From: Rhodoferax bucti
Lineage (GTDB): Bacteria; Pseudomonadota; Gammaproteobacteria; Burkholderiales; Burkholderiaceae_C
Length of the DNA: 64,000 nt
Assembly (NCBI RefSeq): GCF_005876985.1
Contig: NZ_VAHD01000001.1
Span: 1,178,001 to 1,242,000, forward strand
Reading direction: 5' to 3'
Below, in pieces: positions 1 through 8,947 of the stretch. Under the pieces are notes generated by a model. The model was not told the origin of the DNA and did no database searches. It saw only the letters and a list, made by a program, of their open reading frames with translations. The number at the start of each line of letters is the position of its first letter. The first letter of the stretch is position 1. A program made the translations under genes and the position numbers.

Positions 1-2489
1 CCGTGGTGCACCGAGTTAGTTAAAAAGTTGGTCAGCACCTGCTCCAGCGGGCCGGGGTAGCTGTCCAGCACCAGGCCGTCTTCAATGTCCAGGTCGATCT
101 GCACGCCCCGCCCTTTGAAAACGGGTTGCGTGGTGTGCAGCACCTCTTCCACCATGGCCTGCAAGTTGAATTGGCGGCGCCGGGTGCTGCTCTGGTCGAC
201 GGCGATTTCCTTGAAATCATTGATGAGCTTGGCGGCGCGGGTGGCATTGCGTTCGATCAGCAAGCTGGCCTCCAGCAGACGCTTGGCGCCTTTCTCCACA
301 TCCGAGCGGCGGGCGGCGCCGGAGAGCAGCTTCTCGCTGAACGAAGCCGTTTCTTCCGTCAGTGTCGAGGCCACTGCCATCACGTTGCCGATGGGGGTGT
401 TGAGCTCGTGGGCCACACCGGCCACCAGGCTGCCCAGCGCCGCCAGTTTTTCGCTTTGCACCAGCTGGCCCATGGCGCGCTGCAGTTCCTGGTTGCGGGC
501 TTCCACACGGGCCTCGAGCTCGCGGTTGAGGTCTTCCAGGTTGGTCTGGATGCGCTTGAGCTGGGTCACGTCGATCAGGGTCTCAATCGCTCCGGTGATG
601 CGCCCGCTGGCATCCCGCAAGGGGGCGGCGCAGTAGCGGCCCCACATGCCCCGGGATTGGTCCATGCTGGTGAAATAGTCTTCCCCTTCCAGCGCGCCGG
701 GTACCACCGCGCTGCGGCGCAAGCGGCCGGGGTAGTAGCGCTCCAGGTCTTCAGCACTTGCGCCGTCTACCAGCACATCGAGCAGGCAGGGGCGGGGCGT
801 GGAGTAAATGCCCCTCCAGCTGTCCTTGGTGCCCACCACTTCTTCGGCGGGGACGCCGGTCAGCCGGGTCATCTGGGGGTTCCAGAAGGTTACGCGGTGC
901 TCGGCGTCAATCGCGAACACGGCAATCGGCAGGTTCTCGTAAATCTGCCGGATGCGGTATTCCATGTCGCGGGCGAGCTGCTCCGCCAGCTTGCGGTCGC
1001 TGATGTCGCGCACGGTGGACAGGGTGCAGGTGCGCCCGGCAATTTCCACCCGCATCATGGAGATTTCGGACCAGAAGGTGCTGCCGTCCTTGCGGCGCTG
1101 GTGCCACTCAAAGCCGTGGTACCCATTCTCGAGAACGGTGGCCATGCGCTCCTGGACCAGCTCCGGGCTCAACTGGTTGTCCGGCGCGCTGAGGTCCTGG
1201 ATGCTGATCTGCCGCGCCTCTTCCGGGGTGTAGCCGAACAGGGTTTGAAAGCGCGGGTTGATCTCCAGCAGCTCGCCGGTCAGGGCGTCCCGCACGGCCA
1301 TGGCGTCGGGACTGTGGTCAAACAGCTCCCGGTACTTCCGCTCGCTTTCGCGCACGGCACGGCTAGAGACCTTGCGGCTGTGCATGCCGAACAGCAGTAG
1401 GCCGATGATGACCAACAAGCTGCCAAACAGCGCCAGCAGCCACGCCATGTGGGGGCGCAGGCCATCAAAGGGCTCGGGGGGCAGGTTCAGGATGGTTGCA
1501 TCCGCCGGGAGGCGCTGGACGTCCATGCCCCAGCGCTGCATTTGTGCAAAGTCGAAGGTGGCGTGGCTGCGGCTGGACTCCAGGGGCAAGGGGGACGCGA
1601 TGATGCCGCTCATCAGCAAGCGCGCCATGCGCCCCACGCTTTCGCCTTGTTCACGCCCCGACACCAGAAAGCCCCCCAGAATGCCCGGCCGCATGGCGAC
1701 ATCGCGTGTCACGGTGACCGGGGCCAGGGAGGCGTCTGCCCATAGCTCGGCCGCCTCTTCGTGGGTGAACACGGTGCCACGCGCATCGCGGTTGAAGGGC
1801 AGGGCAAACACGAGGTCCTTGTTGTCCAGCAGACCCAGGCGCCCCTGGATGGCTTCGGCAGACAGGTTGGTGAGGTACTCCACCTGCAGCTTCGGCATGC
1901 GTTGCAGCACCTCCCGCACGGTCGCCACCTGGGCCAAACTCGTGCGGCTCTGGTCATGGATGACGACCAGCTTGCGGGTGTTGGGTAGCGCCTGCAATGT
2001 GAGCGTGAGGCTGTCGGCCACGTCGATGTCGTCAAACACACCGCCGATGTTGTCTTCCTGTTCCAGGGCCTTGCGCCGGCTGATGGCCACCCCGGAAAAC
2101 AGGATGGGCATCCGCTTGAAGTATTTCTGGCGCAGCCGCAGGGCCAGGTCGAGCGCATCGTCATCCGCCACCAGAATCACCGCCGGAGGCAGTGCGCCTA
2201 TTTTGGTGAGCAGCAAGGCTTCCATCTGCCCGTAGTAGCGCTCGCTGGGAGCGACCCGCTTGGTGTCCAGAAACTCCAGCTGCAGGTCGATGGGGGGCTG
2301 CATGCCATCCAGCTCCGCGCGCACACCGGCGATTTGAGCGTCACTCCAGGCCATGCCGGGGTGGTAAGAGGCGAGCATCAACACCCGCGTTGTCTCGGCA
2401 GCCGTGCCGGCCCGGGGCAGCAGGCTGGCCAGCAGTAGCAGTCCTTGCAGGAGCAGAAGAAAGATGGAGCGGCGCAAAAACCGTGTCAT
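1..2489 (-). CDS. Hybrid sensor histidine kinase with binding-protein-like input domain (3' end outside window)
   Basis: Membrane histidine kinase; 829 codons are visible and the reading frame runs off the left edge. The start at 2489 gives MTRFLRR followed by a hydrophobic signal/anchor. Residues about 30-335 resemble an ABC-transporter substrate-binding domain (opening VLMLASYHPGMAWSD). A transmembrane segment lies near 347-372 (WLLALFGSLLVIIG). Two PAS domains follow (about 385-500 and 510-630), then a coiled coil. The phospho-acceptor box is GVAHELNTPIGN with His694, and the N-box QVLTNFLTNS is around 821. The G boxes lie beyond the window, so a C-terminal receiver domain cannot be excluded. 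The ligand is unknown. Family call is firm; the input-domain assignment is from sequence pattern. Confidence 0.85.
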   Translation of the reverse strand, partial: MTRFLRRSIFLLLLQGLLLLASLLPRAGTAAETTRVLMLASYHPGMAWSDAQIAGVRAELDGMQPPIDLQLEFLDTKRVAPSERYYGQMEALLLTKIGALPPAVILVADDDALDLALRLRQKYFKRMPILFSGVAISRRKALEQEDNIGGVFDDIDVADSLTLTLQALPNTRKLVVIHDQSRTSLAQVATVREVLQRMPKLQVEYLTNLSAEAIQGRLGLLDNKDLVFALPFNRDARGTVFTHEEAAELWADASLAPVTVTRDVAMRPGILGGFLVSGREQGESVGRMARLLMSGIIASPLPLESSRSHATFDFAQMQRWGMDVQRLPADATILNLPPEPFDGLRPHMAWLLALFGSLLVIIGLLLFGMHSRKVSSRAVRESERKYRELFDHSPDAMAVRDALTGELLEINPRFQTLFGYTPEEARQISIQDLSAPDNQLSPELVQERMATVLENGYHGFEWHQRRKDGSTFWSEISMMRVEIAGRTCTLSTVRDISDRKLAEQLARDMEYRIRQIYENLPIAVFAIDAEHRVTFWNPQMTRLTGVPAEEVVGTKDSWRGIYSTPRPCLLDVLVDGASAEDLERYYPGRLRRSAVVPGALEGEDYFTSMDQSRGMWGRYCAAPLRDASGRITGAIETLIDVTQLKRIQTNLEDLNRELEARVEARNQELQRAMGQLVQSEKLAALGSLVAGVAHELNTPIGNVMAVASTLTEETASFSEKLLSGAARRSDVEKGAKRLLEASLLIERNATRAAKLINDFKEIAVDQSSTRRRQFNLQAMVEEVLHTTQPVFKGRGVQIDLDIEDGLVLDSYPGPLEQVLTNFLTNSVHH

Positions 2490-2604
2490 GTGCACGCGTG
2501 GAGTCCCTGGGGTGCCGTCGGCAAACTGGCGTATTGGTGGTGTTGGCGCCAAATGTACTTGCGCCAGCAGGGGGCTACAACGGGTGTTTCCCGCAGGCAG
2601 CGCC

Positions 2605-4233
2605 CTAGTCAAATGCCAGCGCAAAACTGTGCGCCTGCGCACGGGGCCAGGCATGCCGGTAGATGAGCGGCAGGGTGGCCATGTCGGCGTTCAGCAAGGC
2701 CCCGTTGGGCAACTGGGTGAGCATCAGCTGCGCCAGGGAGTGCACCTTGTTGTCGCCCGAGCGACGTACGATGTGGTGGGTCGTGATGTCGTTGGGGTGC
2801 TGCACCCCCACGGCTTGCACCATCTCCTTGAGGGCAAACAGGGTTTGCTGGTGGAAGTGGTACACGCGGTCGGCCTTGTCGGGCACCACCAGGCTTTGCT
2901 GGCGCACCGGGTCCTGGGTGGTCACGCCGGTGGGGCAGTGGCCGGTGTGGCAGTGCTGGGCCTGGATGCAGCCCAGCGCAAACATGAAGCCGCGCGCGCT
3001 GTTGCACCAGTCGGCCCCCAGCGCCATGAGGCGGGCAATGTCAAAGGCGCTCACCACCTTTCCGGCCACACCGATCTTGATGCGCTCGCGCAAGCCCGCG
3101 CCGCGCAGGGTGTTGTGCACCAGCAGCAAGCCCTCTTGCACCGGGGCGCCCACGTGGTCGGTGAACTCCAGCGGGGCGGCACCCGTGCCGCCCTCGGCCC
3201 CGTCCACCACGATGAAGTCAGGGGTGATGCCGGTCTCCAGCATGGCCTTCACCATGGCAAACCATTCCCACGGGTGGCCGATGCACAGCTTCATGCCGGT
3301 GGGCTTGCCCCCCGAGAGCTCGCGCAGGCGGGCAATGAACTGCATCATCTCAATCGGCGTGGAAAACGCACTGTGGGCGGCGGGCGAGATGCAGTCCACA
3401 CCCACCGGCACACCACGCGCCTCGGCAATTTCGGGGGTGACCTTGGGGCCGGGGAGCATGCCACCGTGGCCGGGTTTGGCGCCCTGGCTGAGCTTGAGCT
3501 CAATCATCTTGACCTGGGGCTCGCGGGCGTTGGCGGCAAACTTGTCGGGGTTGAAGCTGCCATCGTCGTTGCGGCAGCCGAAGTAGCCCGAGGCCACCTC
3601 CCAGATCAGGTCGCCGCCGTGCACGCGGTGGTGCACGGAGATGGAGCCCTCGCCGGTATCGTGCGCAAAGTTGCCGCGTTTGGCGCCCTGGTTGAGAGCG
3701 AGGATGGCGTTGGCACTCAAGGCCCCGAAGCTCATGGCCGAGATGTTGAACACGCTGGCCGAGTAGGGCTGGGCCGTGTGCTCGCCAATGGTCACCCGAA
3801 AGTCGTGCGAGCCGATTTTGGTGGGTGCTACTGAGTGGTTGACCCATTCGTAGCCCTCGGCATGCACATCGAGCTGGGTGCCGAAGGGGCGCTTGTCCGG
3901 CTCGCCCTTGGCGCGCTGGTACACCAGCGAGCGCTGGGCGCGGGAGAAGGGGGTGGCCTCGTTGTCTGCCTCAATGAAGTACTGGCGGATTTCCGGCCGG
4001 ATGAACTCCAGGATAAAGCGCAGGTGCCCGATGATGGGGTAGTTGCGCAGGATCGAGCGTTTGGTTTGCCGCAGGTCGTACACGCCTAGGGCCACGAGCA
4101 GGGCGGACAGCACAAACGCGCCCCCCCCCACCCCGAGCGCCAGCAAGCTGAATACGCTCAGCAGCAGGGCAAAAATGCTGAGGCCCAACACGGTGTACCG
4201 GATGGGAAAGATGGCGTTGAGCGCATTGAGCAT
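2605..4233 (-). CDS. FMN-binding glutamate synthase family protein (membrane-anchored GltB-domain protein)
   Basis: 542 aa. Two hydrophobic segments near the N-terminus (about residues 10-55) precede a glutamate-synthase central/FMN domain. Diagnostic features are the glycine-rich FMN segment GAEGGTGAAPLEFTDH and the three cysteines of a [3Fe-4S] site, C-x5-C-x4-C at 422, 428 and 433 (CIQAQHCHTGHCPTG). It lacks the glutaminase and beta-helix domains of full GltB. The family is known as stand-alone GltS-domain proteins; the natural substrate is not established, so glutamate formation should not be assumed. Divergent from the SEC-C protein gene, with 66 bp between the starts. Confidence 0.88.
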   Translation of the reverse strand: MLNALNAIFPIRYTVLGLSIFALLLSVFSLLALGVGGGAFVLSALLVALGVYDLRQTKRSILRNYPIIGHLRFILEFIRPEIRQYFIEADNEATPFSRAQRSLVYQRAKGEPDKRPFGTQLDVHAEGYEWVNHSVAPTKIGSHDFRVTIGEHTAQPYSASVFNISAMSFGALSANAILALNQGAKRGNFAHDTGEGSISVHHRVHGGDLIWEVASGYFGCRNDDGSFNPDKFAANAREPQVKMIELKLSQGAKPGHGGMLPGPKVTPEIAEARGVPVGVDCISPAAHSAFSTPIEMMQFIARLRELSGGKPTGMKLCIGHPWEWFAMVKAMLETGITPDFIVVDGAEGGTGAAPLEFTDHVGAPVQEGLLLVHNTLRGAGLRERIKIGVAGKVVSAFDIARLMALGADWCNSARGFMFALGCIQAQHCHTGHCPTGVTTQDPVRQQSLVVPDKADRVYHFHQQTLFALKEMVQAVGVQHPNDITTHHIVRRSGDNKVHSLAQLMLTQLPNGALLNADMATLPLIYRHAWPRAQAHSFALAFD

Positions 4234-4299
4234 GTCGGAAGACTCCTTCGGAGAGACAATACCAGCCTGCCTCCCCCATTTGCACAGTCTGCACAGTTT

Positions 4300-5121
4300 A
4301 TGACCACCACATTACCGAATGACGCGTCTGCCGACGCCTCCGAGACCCCCGAGCACACCCTGAGCCCCCAGGAGTTCGACGAAATCGACACCATCCTCGA
4401 CGACCTGCGCACCCGCCACGACGAGATTCCGCAGTGGGAGTTCTGCGAAGGCTTCATGGCGGCGCTGGTCGTTTGCCGTCGCCCGATTGCACCGCAGGAA
4501 TACTTCCCGGTGCTGCTGGACATGGAGCTGCCCGCGCCCGGCGAGGCCGGTGGCTTTGCGGATGCCGCGCAAGCCGCGCGCTTCATGGAGCTCTGGACCC
4601 GCCGCTGGGACGACGTGGTGCGCGGCCTGGCCGTGGAGATCAAAGGCCTGGATGACGAAAACGCCTACCACCCTGAGGTGATGGACGTGCGCGGCGCCGT
4701 CGCCGGCTTGCCCGAAGCCGACCGCGCCGCCATGGAGGGTGAAGACCTGCCGTCCTTCGGGCAGGTGTGGGCGCTGGGCTTCATGTTTGCAGTGGAAACC
4801 TGGCCGGAAGAATGGGCCGCTCCGCGCGACAAAGAAGCCGAAAAGTGGCTGGACGCGGCCCTGCAATCCATCGTCGCGCTGACCGAAGACGACACCGACG
4901 AGCCGACCATCGCCGTGTTCGATGACAACGGCCCGCCCAGCGTGAGCCAGCAGCGGATCAATGACTTTTCAGATGCTGTGTGGGCGGTGTACGACCTGCG
5001 CGAACTCTGGCGCAACTTCGGCCCCCGTGTGGAAACCGTGCGCAAAGAAGCCGAGCCCGGCCGCAACGACCCTTGCCACTGCGGCAGCGGTAAAAAGTTC
5101 AAAAAATGCCACGGCGCGTGA
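4300..5121 (+). CDS. UPF0149 (YecA-like) family protein with C-terminal SEC-C zinc motif
   Basis: 273 aa, acidic. Residues about 20-190 match the UPF0149/YecA helical domain (FCEGFMAALVVC near the start). The C-terminus ends in a complete SEC-C motif, RNDPCHCGSGKKFKKCHG, the zinc-binding module also found at the end of SecA. There is no signal peptide, so it is cytoplasmic. The ATG at 4300 has no obvious ribosome-binding site but is the first in-frame ATG after the divergent promoter region. A strong intrinsic terminator follows the stop. Function is not known beyond the domain names. Confidence 0.85.
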   Translation: MTTTLPNDASADASETPEHTLSPQEFDEIDTILDDLRTRHDEIPQWEFCEGFMAALVVCRRPIAPQEYFPVLLDMELPAPGEAGGFADAAQAARFMELWTRRWDDVVRGLAVEIKGLDDENAYHPEVMDVRGAVAGLPEADRAAMEGEDLPSFGQVWALGFMFAVETWPEEWAAPRDKEAEKWLDAALQSIVALTEDDTDEPTIAVFDDNGPPSVSQQRINDFSDAVWAVYDLRELWRNFGPRVETVRKEAEPGRNDPCHCGSGKKFKKCHGA

Positions 5122-5144
5122 TCACGCCCGCCTAGACATCCACC

Positions 5145-5171
5145 AAGCCCGCTGCCCGCGGGCTTTGTTTT
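5145..5171 (+). terminator. Rho-independent terminator after the SEC-C protein gene
   Basis: Eight-base-pair stem AAGCCCGC / GCGGGCTT with a 5-nt loop, followed by TTTGTTTT. It lies 23 bp after the stop of the plus-strand gene and ahead of the convergent SDR gene. Confidence 0.85.
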
Positions 5172-5192
5172 ATGTGCCGGGGCTCGGGATTG

Positions 5193-5924
5193 TCACCACG
5201 GCAGCGGGCTGCCATCGTGGTTGAAAAAGCCGCCACTGTCCGCGGCCGTCAAGCCCTCCAGCACCGCCAGCAGGCGCAGAGCGGCTTGCTCGGGCGTGCG
5301 CACCTCCAGCCCGGTTTTGGCGAAGGGGGTGGAAAGGCCGGTGTCCACCGTGCCGGGGTGCAGCGCAATGCACACGGCCTGCGGGTGCTTGCGGCGCAGC
5401 TCGATGGCGGCGGTGTGCACCAGCTGGTTGAGCGCGGCTTTGCTGGCGCGGTAGCTGTACCAGCCGCCCAGGCGGTTGTCGCCAATGCTGCCCACTTTGG
5501 CCGACAGCGTGACAAATACGCTTTTGCCCTCGCGGGGCAGCAGCGGCAGCAGGTGCTTCATGAGCAGGGCCGGGCCGATAGCGTTCACGGCAAAGCTGTG
5601 CGCCATGTGCGCGGGGTCCAGCTGCTGCCAGCTTTTCTCGGGGCTCCAGGTGCTGTTGTGCAGAAAACCCGTAGCGTCCATCACCAAGCGCAGTGCCAAG
5701 CCGTGGGCTTGCACGTTCTGTGCACAGGCCTGAATACTCTGCTCATCCAGCAGGTCCAGCGTCGGGGTATTGCTGCGGCTCAGGCCCACGACCTTGGCAA
5801 ACAGGCCGCTGGCTTCGAGCGCGTGCAGCAGCGCAGCGCCGATGCCGCCGCTGGCGCCCACCACCACTGCGAGTCCGCCAGGGGGAAGGCTAGGCAGCGT
5901 GGCTTGCAGGGCTGCGTTATCCAT
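5193..5924 (-). CDS. SDR family NAD(P)-dependent oxidoreductase
   Basis: 243 aa, single-domain short-chain dehydrogenase. The cofactor-binding motif VVGASGGIGAALL is at residues about 20-32. The catalytic tyrosine and lysine are in the Y-x3-K motif YRASKAALN. It resembles the CsgA/C-factor subgroup of atypical SDRs. The start at 5924 overlaps the 3' end of the upstream hydrolase by 8 nt, so the two are translationally coupled in one minus-strand operon. Substrate unknown; the pairing suggests a carbonyl or hydroxyacid product of the hydrolase, which is inference. Confidence 0.87.
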   Translation of the reverse strand: MDNAALQATLPSLPPGGLAVVVGASGGIGAALLHALEASGLFAKVVGLSRSNTPTLDLLDEQSIQACAQNVQAHGLALRLVMDATGFLHNSTWSPEKSWQQLDPAHMAHSFAVNAIGPALLMKHLLPLLPREGKSVFVTLSAKVGSIGDNRLGGWYSYRASKAALNQLVHTAAIELRRKHPQAVCIALHPGTVDTGLSTPFAKTGLEVRTPEQAALRLLAVLEGLTAADSGGFFNHDGSPLPW

Positions 5925-6828
5925 GAAAAAACTCCCGCAGGTGCTGCGCGGTCAACTCTGGCAGCTCTTCGGGGATGAAGTGCCCGGCCGGCAGGGCGAC
6001 CCCGCGCACGGTGGCGCTGCATTGCGCTTGCCACAGCGCCAGCGGGTTAAACAGCTGCTGCACCACGCCGCGCTCGCCCCACAGCACCAGGGTGTCGCAG
6101 GCAATGCGGCCGGCACCGTCGGGCAGGGCGCGGCTCACCCGGTCGTGCTCCAGGTCGATGCCTGCACTCGCCCGGTAGTCCTCGCACATGCTGTGCACCG
6201 TGCCGGGCAGCAGAAAGCAGCGCTCGTACTCGGCCAGCGCTTCGGGCTCGATGAAGCCGGTGCCGCTGCCGCCCCAGCCGCCCAGCTTGGTGTGCAGGTA
6301 GGGCAGGGGCGCGCCGAGAATCATGGTTTCCGGCAAGGGTGTGGGCTGGATCAGGTGGAACCAGTGGTAGTAGGCACGGGCGTAGGCAAAGTCGGTGGCG
6401 GCATACATGTCCAGCGTGGGAGCGATGTCGATCACGCACAGGCGGCTTACCCGCTCGCGGTGGTCCACCGCCAGCCGGTGGGCGACACGCCCGCCCCGGT
6501 CGTGCCCGCACACGCCGAATTGCGCCACGCCCAGGGCGTCCATGAGCGCCACCATGTCGGCGGCCAGGGTGCGTTTGCTGTAGTTGCTGTGGTCGGCCAG
6601 GCCCGCGGGTTTGCTGGAATCTCCGTATCCGCGCAGGTCGGGCATGACCAGGTAGAAGTCGTGCTGCAGTTGCCGGGCCACCCGGTGCCACAGCACATGG
6701 GTTTGCGGAAAGCCGTGCAGCAGCAAGAGCGCTGACCGCGTGCCTTGCGGGTGGGTGGGCACCCGTGCGTGGATGCGCACGCCATTGACCTCGAACGTGC
6801 GCTGCTCAAATCCGTCAAACCAGGCCAT
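5917..6828 (-). CDS. Alpha/beta hydrolase, fluoroacetate (haloacetate) dehalogenase-like
   Basis: 303 aa alpha/beta hydrolase. Every residue known to matter in the characterised fluoroacetate dehalogenase family appears to be present. The nucleophile Asp110 is in GHDRGGR, with substrate-binding Arg111 and Arg114. Acid Asp134 is in VIDIAPT, halide-pocket His155 and Trp156 in YYHWFHL, Tyr218 in CEDYRA, and the catalytic His283 in AGHFIPEE. The usual oxyanion motif HGFPQTHVLWH is at 38-48. Expected reaction: hydrolysis of haloacetate to glycolate plus halide in the cytoplasm. First gene of a two-gene operon with the downstream SDR. Family members can also be plain epoxide hydrolases or esterases, but the His-Trp-Tyr pocket favours dehalogenase. 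Confidence 0.87.
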   Translation of the reverse strand: MAWFDGFEQRTFEVNGVRIHARVPTHPQGTRSALLLLHGFPQTHVLWHRVARQLQHDFYLVMPDLRGYGDSSKPAGLADHSNYSKRTLAADMVALMDALGVAQFGVCGHDRGGRVAHRLAVDHRERVSRLCVIDIAPTLDMYAATDFAYARAYYHWFHLIQPTPLPETMILGAPLPYLHTKLGGWGGSGTGFIEPEALAEYERCFLLPGTVHSMCEDYRASAGIDLEHDRVSRALPDGAGRIACDTLVLWGERGVVQQLFNPLALWQAQCSATVRGVALPAGHFIPEELPELTAQHLREFFHG

Positions 6829-6955
6829 GGGGGCTCCTGCAGTGGTGAGAGGGCTTGAGCGTATCCTGTTTGTAAAGCAGGTGCTGTCGCGCCGGCATGG
6901 GCCCTGCCCCCACTATGATGGCCGGTAAAACGTTGCCACATCCCCTGACGCGCCC

Positions 6956-7792
6956 ATGGCTTCCCATCACATTTCCCGGCTGACAGGTCTGCGCACCTGC
7001 GTGGCTGCGCTATGGTTGGGTTGGGCGGCTGTAGCGGTGCATGCGACGACCTTGCGCTTTGCCACCGGAGAGCTGCCGCCCTACGCCACCCAGGAGCGCG
7101 CGGACCAGGGTATTGCGCTCGACCTGATCCGCAACGCTTTTGTGTTTGCCGGCATGGAGGTGGACTACACCTTCAAACCCTGGACCCGCACGCTGGAAGA
7201 AGCCCGCGCCGGCCTGTGGGATGGCACCGCCTACTGGGGCCGCAACCCGGAGCGGGACAAAGGCTTTCTCATCAGCGACAACGTGCTCACCGAGCAGTGG
7301 GTGCTGGTGTACCGGCAGGCGGCTTTCCCCACCACGCCGTTTGACTGGAAGACCTTGGCGGATTTGAAGGGCCTGCGCATCGGCATCGTGCAGTCTTACA
7401 CCTACACGCCGGAGTTTTGGGCCTTGCAAAAGTCGGGCGTGTTGCACGCGGCGGTGGCGCAAGACGACTTGGCCAATTTGCGCCTGCTGATCGGTGGCCG
7501 CCTGGACGTGGTGCCCATGGAGCGCAATGTGGCGTGCTACCTGATGCAGCACCACTTCATGGACAACGAAGTGCAAGACCTGCGTGCCCACCCACGGCTT
7601 TTTGCCCCCAACTTCACCACCCACGTGATGTTCAGCGACAAATTGCCCGAGAGTGCGGCCCGCCTCAAGGCCTTCAACCAGGGGTTGCGCGCCCTAAAAC
7701 GCACCTCCACCTACGCCGACAAACTGAGTTGGCCCGGTTGCCGCTTGAATGCGGCTCCGCCCGAGAAGCCACTGCAAAAGCGCAAGCGGTAA
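6956..7792 (+). CDS. Periplasmic transporter substrate-binding (SBP_bac_3-like) protein
   Basis: 278 aa. An N-terminal signal peptide (hydrophobic about 12-30, ending VAVHA) precedes a family-3 type solute-binding fold that starts TLRFATGELPPYA and includes LADLKGLRIGIVQSYTY. No permease or ATPase gene is adjacent, so it is either an orphan binding protein or feeds a distant system. Divergent from the hydrolase-SDR operon (127 bp between starts). The start at 6956 has a poor ribosome-binding site, but the signal peptide fits. Ligand unknown; amino acids are usual for the family. Confidence 0.8.
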   Translation: MASHHISRLTGLRTCVAALWLGWAAVAVHATTLRFATGELPPYATQERADQGIALDLIRNAFVFAGMEVDYTFKPWTRTLEEARAGLWDGTAYWGRNPERDKGFLISDNVLTEQWVLVYRQAAFPTTPFDWKTLADLKGLRIGIVQSYTYTPEFWALQKSGVLHAAVAQDDLANLRLLIGGRLDVVPMERNVACYLMQHHFMDNEVQDLRAHPRLFAPNFTTHVMFSDKLPESAARLKAFNQGLRALKRTSTYADKLSWPGCRLNAAPPEKPLQKRKR

Positions 7793-7837
7793 ACCTGCGC
7801 GCGGCGGAGGCGAGAGGCGCTGAATGCGCCGTGGGCG

Positions 7838-8347
7838 CTAGTCCGGGGTGCGCAGCAGGTTGACCAAACGCTGCAGGCTGTGCTGCACCGTAGCAGCGCG
7901 CACGGCGGCGCGGTCGCCGTCAAAACGCTGCACCTCGCTCCACACGCCACCAGGCGTGGCCCAGCCGAACCAGACAGTGCCCACCGGTTTGTCCGGGCTG
8001 CCGCCGCTGGGGCCGGCAATACCGGTGACTGAGAGGGCCACCTGCGCGTGGGAGTGTTGCAAGGCGCCACTCGCCATGGCCCGCGCAACGGGTTCGCTCA
8101 CGGCGCCATGCGTGGCAATGAGCGCTGCGGGCACACCCAGGAGCTCGGTTTTGGCCGCGTTGGAGTAGGTCACAAAGCCGCGCTCCAACCAGGCGCTCGA
8201 CCCCGCGAGGTCGGTGCAGGTGGCGGCAATCAGGCCTCCGGTACAGCTCTCGGCAGTGGCGAGCATCCACTGGTGTTTTAGCATCAAATCGGCCGCTAGC
8301 GCACATAAGTCATGCGCGAGCAGCTCCTGATTTGATAGCGACTGCAT
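7838..8347 (-). CDS. CinA-family nicotinamide-nucleotide amidohydrolase (PncC-like)
   Basis: 169 aa, the length of the stand-alone PncC/CinA C-terminal domain that deamidates NMN to nicotinate mononucleotide for pyridine-nucleotide salvage. Family motifs are present: LATAESCTGGLIAA at 29-42, YSNAAKTELLGV, and SVTGIAGPSGG. The start codon shares one base with the pgpA stop (TAATG), so expression is coupled. The first roughly 24 residues (QELLAHDLCALAADLM) coincide with a copy of the dispersed palindromic repeat, so the N-terminus may have been remodelled by it. Confidence 0.9.
   Translation of the reverse strand: MQSLSNQELLAHDLCALAADLMLKHQWMLATAESCTGGLIAATCTDLAGSSAWLERGFVTYSNAAKTELLGVPAALIATHGAVSEPVARAMASGALQHSHAQVALSVTGIAGPSGGSPDKPVGTVWFGWATPGGVWSEVQRFDGDRAAVRAATVQHSLQRLVNLLRTPD
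8277..8340 (-). repeat. Dispersed palindromic repeat, copy inside cinA
   Basis: Read on the minus strand: cgctatcaaatcaggAGCTG, CTcGCGCA, spacer, GCGCTAGcGGCC, gatttgat. It matches the core of the other copies. It lies in the first 24 codons of cinA and is read in frame. Confidence 0.6.
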
Positions 8348-8940
8348 TACACAAACCTCCAGATCGCCACCACCAGCAAAGTGCAGCCGGCGGCCACCAG
8401 GTCATCGAGCATGATGCCCCAGCCGGCCTTGGTCCAGGCGTGGCGGTCGGTGTCGGCTTGCAGGTCGTGGAAGAGCCGGTCTGCCCACCCTACCGGGCCG
8501 GGTTTGGCGGCATCGAAGTAGCGGAACAGGCCAAAGGCCAGCGCCTGCCCCACCAGCGAGGTCGGCGTGACCAGCCAGAGCACCAGCCAGAAGGCCACCA
8601 CCTCATCAATCACGATATTGCCGGGGTCGAGCACGCCCATATTCCGCGCGGTGACGGTGCTGGCCCACCAACCCACCGGAATGCTCAAGGCAATCAGCAC
8701 GCCCCAGCCGAATTCGCCCAGCCACTGCGAGAGCGCAATAAACGCCACCCAGGCCCACAAGGTGCCCGAGGTGCCGGGTGCAATGCGCGACAGGCCGGAG
8801 CCCAAGCCCAGCGCAATCACATGCGCCGGGTGGGAAAACATGAATCGGGCGGTCGGCCCCGCCGGCTTGCGCGGGCGGGGCGGGTACAGCAGTTCGCCGG
8901 TCTGGGTGTCTACGGGGATCAGGGTCACGGGTTCGCTCAT
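8347..8940 (-). CDS. pgpA: Phosphatidylglycerophosphatase A
   Basis: 197 aa from the ATG at 8940 (MSEPVTLIP). An in-frame upstream start at 9012 would overlap the LysR gene and lacks family similarity. PgpA removes the phosphate from phosphatidylglycerophosphate to give phosphatidylglycerol at the inner membrane. Canonical motifs: SRIAPGTSGTLWAW, VLDPGNIVIDEVVAFW and a C-terminal MLDDLVAAG helix, with four predicted membrane segments. It is coupled to cinA. In many related genomes thiL sits directly upstream; here it lies 15 kb away. Confidence 0.92.
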   Translation of the reverse strand: MSEPVTLIPVDTQTGELLYPPRPRKPAGPTARFMFSHPAHVIALGLGSGLSRIAPGTSGTLWAWVAFIALSQWLGEFGWGVLIALSIPVGWWASTVTARNMGVLDPGNIVIDEVVAFWLVLWLVTPTSLVGQALAFGLFRYFDAAKPGPVGWADRLFHDLQADTDRHAWTKAGWGIMLDDLVAAGCTLLVVAIWRFV

Positions 8941-8947
8941 GCCCCGA

